NCBI GenBank assembly: GCA_963693085.1
Contig: OY856412.1
Span: 348,600,457-348,664,456, forward strand
DNA: 64,000 nucleotides
DNA from: Alisma plantago-aquatica
Lineage: Eukaryota; Streptophyta; Magnoliopsida; Alismatales; Alismataceae
Direction: 5' to 3'
Shown: positions 57,390 through 64,000 of the stretch, in pieces
Position numbering within the stretch: the stretch's first letter is position 1
How the letters are laid out: every line of letters starts with the position of its first letter
Program-made: the position numbers and the translations under genes
The notes under the pieces: model-generated
Databases searched by the model: none
The model's input: only the letters and a program-made list of their open reading frames with translations
What the model was told of the DNA's origin: nothing

Positions 57390-58940
57390 CTTAAACGGTC
57401 TCAAAAGTTTGCTCTCTCGGTCTCAAGACCGCGAGGTGAGCAAACGGTCTCGAGACCTCGACAGGGAAAACGGTCTTCAAGACCGTTTGTCCCCATTAAC
57501 AGAGCATGTAACGTATAATATATTTGTTCTTAATTATATAGGCTAATTACCCTCAAAATTTGGGAGGCTAACGCCAAGGGAATCGAGAGATATGACCTTT
57601 TTAAGTAACAACTTTATTTGAATTTATTCCTGATTTTCAAACGGTTTGAAATTGCCTTTTTGGGCAAACGGTCTCAAGACCGTGTAAGGTCATTGACCAG
57701 GAATTTACCGTATGAGATTACTGTTGAAAATTATGATAATTAACAACTCACCAAGTTTTATGGTCTAATTCCAAACGGGCTAAGAGTTGAAGGGTGAATA
57801 CTAGGGCTAACCCTAGATGAAATCAGTACTGAATTATAATAATATAAATTAGGGTTTTTAGGGTTGATTGACCTAAACGGTCTTAAGACCGTTTGGGGGA
57901 CATCCAAACGGTCTCAAGACCGCGAGGGCAATCAACCATGACCGTTTGGAGGTCTGGGGTCAAGATTATTTGACCAATTTAAGGTACAATTACACCAAAT
58001 TACATTGCAATTAAAGTATTGATATGATCATCAACTCAATAGGTCAGACCTTGATGATTTGCACTAGAATCCAAATCTGGATGGGCAAACGGTCTCAAGA
58101 CCGTTTGTAATTCATCCAAACGGTCTCAAGACCGAGAGGATAATCAACCATGACCGTTTGAAGGTCTAGGGTTAAGTAATTTGACCAATTGAGGACCCAA
58201 TTGCAAATAAGTTATCAATTTAACCAAAATTCTGTTTTGTGGTTCAATCATGGTTCAACCCCTACCAAATCACCTTATACTTTGATGAAATCTTGGGAAA
58301 ACGGTCTTAAGACCATGTGGGGTCCACCCACATGACCTCAAGACCGTTTGGGCCAAGTTTGGGCCCAATTGGAGCTCAATTGAAGGGTTCAACCATTGTG
58401 TTGATGCACATTGTTGAGTGTTGATGGGTGAACATTGATAGACCCTAATTGAATCGATTTCAATCCTAATTGGTCAACAATTGAGGGTCGATTGAATAAA
58501 CAATTGGTTAATCATAACCTTAATTGACCCAATCCATAGGTGGTCAACATAGCTTTGACCTTTTGAGGGCTTCAACATCGGTTAACATCATCGATTGTAT
58601 CTTTGATTTTGTTGATGGACCAAACGGTTGAGACCATGTGAGCCTCGCGGTCTCAAGACCGTGAGAGGGCTCGCGGTCTCAAGACCGTGAGGGGGCTCAC
58701 GGTCTCAAGACCGTGAGGGGCCTCATGGTCCTGAGGTCAAAGTGGGCAAACGGTCAACATCTCTTTGCGGTCTTGACATGAATGTGGCCCTCGCGGTCTT
58801 AACATTAGGTTGAGCTTCGCGGTCTTGAACCATTTGAAGAGGCTCGCGGTCTTGGAGTCTAAGGAGGCTCGCGATCTTGAGGAGGCTCACGGTCTTGGAG
58901 TTAGAAGAGGGATCGCGGTCTTGAAAAGTCAAAATTGGCT
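57390..58940. repeat. CGGTCTCAAGACCG palindrome cluster in the 3' LTR
   Basis: Same cluster as in the 5' LTR with one more perfect long copy, CAAACGGTCT-CA-AGACCGTTTG at about 58085-58107, inside the segment missing from the 5' LTR. The dense part is 58640-58930. Confidence 0.9.
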
Positions 58941-60828
58941 AAACGGTCAACACTTTCAAACGATCTCAACTCAATTGAAGAATGATGGTTGAAGGTAAAT
59001 CAATGTGATTCAAGGTTGACTTCATTCAATCAATTGATGATATAAATGGTTCAATGTTGCCCTAATCAAACCCTAATTATAACCTAGGGCATTAAGTGGC
59101 TAATTGACTAGGATTTTGACCATGAGGATGATCAATGGGGTGAATTACCAAAATACCCCTAAAGGGTAAATTGAGTAATACCTTGACCAAATCAAACCCT
59201 AATCACATGATGGTGATGATTTAGCTATGTTAGCTTATGATAACCCAATACAACCTGATTTAGAGTGATGTTGACATCACCTAATAGTATGAGGAGAGAG
59301 AAAGTACTTCTAGAGAGAGAGTACTTCTAGAGAGAGAAAGTACCCTTTTTAAGTGGGAACTCAACTAAAGTATCTCCAATGCACATGAGTGAGCATAATT
59401 AGGGTATGATCCACCTGTGTGAGGTCATAAGAAACCCTAATCATGATAAATGATGAACCTTTAACTAATCTGAGAGCATCAGTGATGATGTTACTCATAC
59501 ATAATGATGATATGAGTTCAATTCACCCTAATGTGAATAGTAAACCCTAATTCAAGGGTGATGACATGTGATGTGAATAGTAAACCCTAATTCAAGGGTA
59601 ATGACTTGCATTTGAGTATTAAACTTCAATTAACGGGAATTAGAGATTTAACTCTTATAGCAAGAGTGGGAAGTATATTTCCTTATGTTGTATTACCTTT
59701 ATCAGTTGTATTAATCATGCAGGTTCTGATGAGAAGGTAATTATATCCAGGTATGGATGTTGATGTTATATTCATTCAAGGCATGTTGTTAGCCTTATGA
59801 ATAATTAAAGTAATTCTGATGCCATGTCAGTGGCATCCTATGATGATAATGGGCTGTGAGAGCCATGAATACCATCAAGGTCATGCTTTAGAGATGACTT
59901 GTGATGAGGATAATGAGAAATGATGATTGACATGAGTTAGGTATGTTACATTTAGTATTCTCCTCTTATAGCTGTTATGCTACTATTATTGTTTGAAGAA
60001 CAATGTACGCTGTTAAAGAATACTGAATGTACCTAACTAATCAAGTATAATGTAGAGCCCTGATCATAGATCCATCATTGTCAGAAATTAAGTGATGGTG
60101 AAACAGGTTTTCCTTAGGGAACTCCTAGAGCACATACTTTTGAGTATGTGGGGTACATGGATGTGTAGAACCTTACATCCTAGTGTAGGAAAGTGATGTA
60201 GATGTGTAATCCATCCATCCTTCACTATAATTCCATACCATATCAGTGGTAGGTAAACATGAAACCTCCTGATGACGAAGAAAGCACAGATATCCATATC
60301 AGTGGTAGGTAAATATAAAACCTCCTGATGACAAAGAGAGTACAGAACGCCACTGTGACTCTAGAATAGCGAAGGACCAGTTTACCCTGGTGAGCTATAG
60401 TAGTAGAGACATGAGATGTCCTACAAGTGATCCTCTTACTGACTGAGGAAGGTGAAGGTCATGAGAATCCGGCTCTCTTAATGACCTATGTATGATACTG
60501 ATGTGACTTCTCAGCGATCAATTGGAGTATGAGTGGTATGCCTCATCTCCACAGGGCATAATGTTGTTTGTAAAACATAATCAACCATGTAGTATAACTT
60601 GTTAGAGATGACTCCAAGTTAGTTGATTTGATGTTACATTGCAATAGTGTTTATATTCTCCATATCTCCTAAATTGAAGAGATCTTGTTATACCTGCAAC
60701 TGTTATGGAATACTTTGAAGGCTTTACTGCTTAAGATATTCTTTAATGTTATAATAAAGCTTCTGGTGAAGAGTTATAACTCTCGCTGGGACAATTATGT
60801 ACAATTGTCTCACCCCGTAGACTTTAAC

Positions 60829-60909
60829 TTTTTAGGTGGACGTCGGAGACAAAGGAACCAGCCTACAGGTGATCAGTCTCAGCAGCAGCAGCACCAGGGG
60901 CAGCAGTAA
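60829..60909 (+). other. Conserved Arg/Gln-rich LTR frame (inner 3' LTR)
   Basis: Same 81-nt frame as 50961-51041. Here the frame is open upstream to about 60685 but without a convincing ATG, so the conserved part may be an exon or the end of a longer frame. Confidence 0.5.
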
Positions 60910-61220
60910 TCTCAGGTGGAGATTGTCCTGCCATGTGGTGTAGTTAGAGTCAGTTCTATGTGTCCTCTGTACTCTCAGGTCTTGGAGTCTTTTGTATAGT
61001 GATCTTGAGATTTTGTATCTGGATGTATATAATTACTCAAGAAGTAATTATCCTGAGATGTAAACAGTTTATCTCTCTTTATGAAAGAAGCTTTTATGGA
61101 TCCAAGCTCTTGTCTCGAAAAGTTTTAATTTCCCGTGATTTTTGTCTTCCGCTGATTACCGATTCGCTTCCGCTACGTTTTAATCGTGTTTATGTCATGG
61201 TTTGGAGATCAGAGCCCACA

Positions 61221-63405
61221 ACAGGCAACGGTGAGATTCTATGCGAAGAATCCACCTGATGCAGTGATCAACCCTCGGGTTGTGACAGGTCAGATGAAGT
61301 TGTTTTATTCTGATATGTCTACATACTGCATCGTATCTATTTTAATTATCCGGGTGCTACACACTCCTTTATCACTCGAAGAGTGATTCTTGACTGCAAT
61401 ATGACTACAAGTCATAGGGCAGAGAGTTTGAAGTTAGAAACTCCTTTGATGGGATCTGCTGTTTTGTGGGAGGTGTGTTCTCCCTACATTCTTTCCTTTT
61501 CTGAACATCGCATTCAAGTGGATCTTATACCACTTGAGATGCACGGGTTCGATATAATTCTTGGGATGGATACCTTAGAAAGGTATAAGGTTGTCTTGGA
61601 TTGTGAGTCCAAGCAAGTTGTGTTCACATATGATAGTGACACATGGATCTTTCAAGGAGATAGAAAGATTCTTCCAACATGTCTTGTGTCAGCTATGGTA
61701 GCTGAGAAGCTGATGAGGCAAGGATGTTATGCATTCTTGGCCCATGTGGTGGATACTACCATGGAGAGTTCTAATCCTGCTGAAGTTCCTATAGTCAGGG
61801 AATTTGAAGATGTGTTTTCGGAAGAACTTCCAGATGTACCTCCGCCCCGAGAAATTGATTTTGAAATTAATCTAATCTCGGGCACGCAGCCAATAGCACA
61901 AACACCGTATAGGATGGCACCTGCTGAGATGGCAGAACTCAAGAAACAGTTGTAAGAGTTGCTTGAGAAGGGTTTCATCCGACCAAGCACTTCACCCTGG
62001 GGTGCTCCGGTCCTTTTTGTTAGAAATAAGGATGGATCGATGTGGTTTTGCATTGATTACAGACAATTAAATAAAGTAACAATAAAGAATAAGTATCATT
62101 TTCCAAGGATTGATGATCTCTTTGATCAGTTGCGTGGTGCAACTATTTTCTCAAAGATAGATTTGAGGTCCCCATATCATCAGCTGCATATTAAGGAGGG
62201 TGACATACCTAAGTATGCCTTTAGGACAAGGTATGGTCACTATGAGTTCACAGTTATGTCGTTTGGACTAACTAATGCACCAGCTGCATTTATGGAACTC
62301 ATGAATAGAATCTTTCGACCTTTTCTTGATCAATGTGTTGTTGTCTTCATAGATGACATCCTGATCTATAATAGAGATGCTCAGCAGCATGAGCAGTATC
62401 TTCGTCAGGCTCTAACTTTGCTAAGAGAGCATAAGTTATATGTTAAGTTTAGCAAGTGTGAGTTCTGTCTACCAGAAGTTTCTTTTCTTGGACATGTAAT
62501 ATCTACTTCAGGTATACGTGTTGACCCTAAAAAGGTAGAATCTGTCTTGCAGTGGGAGCAGCCGAAGGCACCAATGGAGATTTGTAGTTTCCTAGGGTTG
62601 GCAGGCTATTACCGATGGTTCATTAAGAACTTCAGTTCCATAGCTTTACCCTTGACTAAGTTGACTAGGAAGGATGTTCCTTTTGCCTGGAGTGACAAGT
62701 GTCAACAATCGTTTCAGTTGCTGGAAGAAAGTTTGACAAGTGCACCTGTGCTAGTGTTACCTGAACAAGGGAAAGGGTATATAGTTTTCTGTGATGCCTC
62801 TAAGAATGGACTAGGATGTATGTTAATGCAGGATAAATAAGTGATTTCTTTTGCTTCTCGACAGCTTAAGAAACACGAGGAGAATTATCCGACACACGAT
62901 CTAGAACTAGCTGTTGTAGTCCATGCCTTGAAGATCTGGAGACATTACCTCTATGGAGAGACATTCTAGATTTTCATAGACCATAAGAACCTAAAGTACA
63001 TCTTCTCCTAGTACGAGGTCAACATGAGGCAATGCCACTGGATGGAGTTAATCAAGGACTATGATTGTATAATTGATTATCATCCAGGGAAGGTCAATGT
63101 GGTTGCTGATGCATTAAGTAGAAAATCAGCAACACCAGCCTTAGATAGAGCACATTTGAATTCTTTAGTGTGCTCTAAGAGGGATATGCTTATCTCTTTA
63201 AGGCAATACAATGTATAGTTAAAAGTATCGTTGATATCTGGGTTGTTAGCTGAGATGCACATAAAACCTACTATGCGACAGCAGATTAAGGAGGCACAAC
63301 AAGCTGATGTTGTAGTTCAGCAGATTAGCTAGATCAGAGTATGGTAATGAGAAATGAGACGGTTTCCATGATTCAGATGATCAGGTAGCATGTTATCATG
63401 GTAGA
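61221..63405 (+). pseudogene. Outer gypsy protease, RT and RNase H, broken
   Basis: Resumes the outer frame with FYAKNPPDAVINPRVV, then protease ([19 protein letters not shown]), reverse transcriptase ([28 protein letters not shown], catalytic FIDDILIYN) and RNase H ([20 protein letters not shown]). A one-base loss near 61348 falls exactly at the protease active site. Stops by comparison with the inner copy: TAA at 61953 and 62838 (CAA in inner), TAG at 62967, 63009 and 63216 (CAG in inner). A further indel near 63330 shifts the frame again before integrase. Confidence 0.92.
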
Positions 63406-64000
63406 ATGATAGTGCCTGAGGTGGAAAACTTAAGGAAGTTAATCCTGGAAGAAGCTCATTCTTCAAGGTATGCTATGCATCCAGGAAGCACCAAGATGTA
63501 TCATAACTTGAAAGATATGTATTGGTGGCCTGGTTTGAAGAAGGATGTTACTGAGTTTGTTATGCAGTGTCTAGTGTGTCAGCAAGTTAAAGCTGAACAC
63601 CAGAAGCCTGCAGGAACAATGCAGCCTTTACCCATACCACAGTGGAAGTGGGATCATGTAACCATGGATTTTGTGGTTGGCTTACCTAGGACAACCAAAG
63701 GTCATGATTCCATTTGGGTAATAGTTGATAGGTTGACAAAGACAGCACATTTCTTACCTGTTAAGACAACCTACTATGTTGAGAAACTGGCACAATTATA
63801 TGTAGATGAGATAGTGCGCCTGCATGGGGTCCCAATTACCATTGTGTCTGACAGAGGTCCCCAGTTTACGAGTCGTTTTTGGGAACAAATTCAAAAGGCC
63901 TTAGGCACACAGTTAAGGTTTAATATAGCCTTTCATCCTCATACAGATGGACAATCAGAAAGGACTATAAAAACCTTGGAGGACTTGCTCAGGGCATGTG
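63406..64000 (+). pseudogene. Outer gypsy integrase, open to the window edge
   Basis: From MIVPEVENLRKLILEEAH the frame is open to the last base. The zinc region HPGSTKMYHNLKDMYWWPG..CLVCQQVK, the core MDFVVGLP, VSDRGPQFTS and SERTIKTLEDLLRAC are all present, so the catalytic Asp, Asp and Glu are kept. Sits in a different frame from the RNase H part because of the indel near 63330. The chromodomain end and 3' LTR must lie beyond the window. Called a pseudogene because the polyprotein upstream is broken. Confidence 0.9.

Larger units (their letters stand above)
46439..61220 (+). mobile_element. Inner Ty3-gypsy (Tekay/Del-like) element, 14.8 kb, complete
   Basis: 5' LTR 46439-51352, primer site, one gag-pol frame with an integrase-end chromodomain, polypurine tract, 3' LTR 56188-61220. 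Target duplication is ACAGT on the left and ACAGG on the right. The aligned internal sequence of the family shows CCAGG there, so ACAGG was the original and the left copy has mutated. About two thirds of the element is LTR. The LTRs are nearly identical apart from one 120-odd bp gap and a cluster of changes near 47.4-47.8 kb, so insertion is recent relative to the outer copy. Confidence 0.96.
56188..61220 (+). repeat. 3' LTR of the inner gypsy element, 5033 bp
   Basis: TGTAACATCC to GAGCCCACA, followed by ACAGG. Same content as the 5' LTR plus the 120-odd bp near 57997-58120. The palindrome cluster is at about 57390-58940 and the short conserved frame at 60829-60909. Confidence 0.95.
39858..64000 (+). 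mobile_element. Outer Ty3-gypsy (Tekay/Del-like) element, split and incomplete
   Basis: 5' LTR 39858-45120, primer site at 45127, gag to 46438, then a 14.8-kb insertion of a related element (46439-61220), then protease, reverse transcriptase, RNase H and integrase from 61221 to the window edge. The gag sequence before the insertion and the protease sequence after it join at the same place where the inner element is continuous. The 3' LTR lies outside. Coding sequence is broken by several stops and frameshifts. Left flank is ATTAC (39853-39857). Confidence 0.93.

Overview
This window reads as repeat-dense nuclear DNA of a flowering plant. The evidence is the mix of plant-type Ty1-copia, chromodomain Ty3-gypsy (Tekay/Del-like), PIF/Harbinger, CACTA and hAT-like elements, initiator-tRNA-Met primer sites, plant telomere-type AAACCCTAA motifs and AT-rich spacers. 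I found no convincing intact host gene, no tRNA or rRNA gene and no CRISPR array. The species cannot be named from the sequence.

Layout from the left. 609-4120 is a complete PIF/Harbinger DNA transposon with TIRs, a TAA target duplication and a three-exon transposase on the minus strand; 4121-7949 is AT-rich spacer. 7950-12531 is an old, very long gypsy LTR with a 384-bp tandem duplication, broken by a foldback repeat whose arms are microsatellites (12095-12307). 12774-14047 is a non-autonomous hAT-like element. 14.58-18.45 kb is a decayed copia element on the minus strand, interrupted by a TIR transposon at 16591-17545. 18.45-22.33 kb is unassigned, with weak LINE-like and exon-like traces. 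22338-23577 is a second hAT-like element with a perfect 8-bp duplication. 24746-30153 is a complete copia element (392-bp LTRs, CTGAT duplication) with a nearly readable gag-pol. 30.4-33.35 kb is an older copia remnant, followed by GC-rich sequence and a broken CACTA element (34703 to about 36950) carrying a Ulp1-like protease domain.

From 37.4 kb to the right edge the window is one nest. A copia RT fragment (37440-37748) is cut by an inverted long gypsy LTR (from 37749). That LTR is cut by a gypsy element (from 39858, running off the window). That element is cut at its gag/protease junction by a younger member of the same family (46439-61220, LTRs of 4914 and 5033 bp).

Points most worth attention: a short Arg-rich/Gln-rich reading frame kept in register in all five long LTRs despite indels; dense palindromes in the gypsy LTRs (CGGTCT-CA-AGACCG) and three tandem hairpins in the copia LTR; nonsense mutations that are mostly CAG/CAA to TAG/TAA, as expected of methylated DNA; a gag stop codon shared by two gypsy copies; and a gypsy protease whose active-site triad reads D-L-G or D-P-G. 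Boundaries, motifs and frame changes were read by eye. Family names come from motif knowledge, not from database searches.
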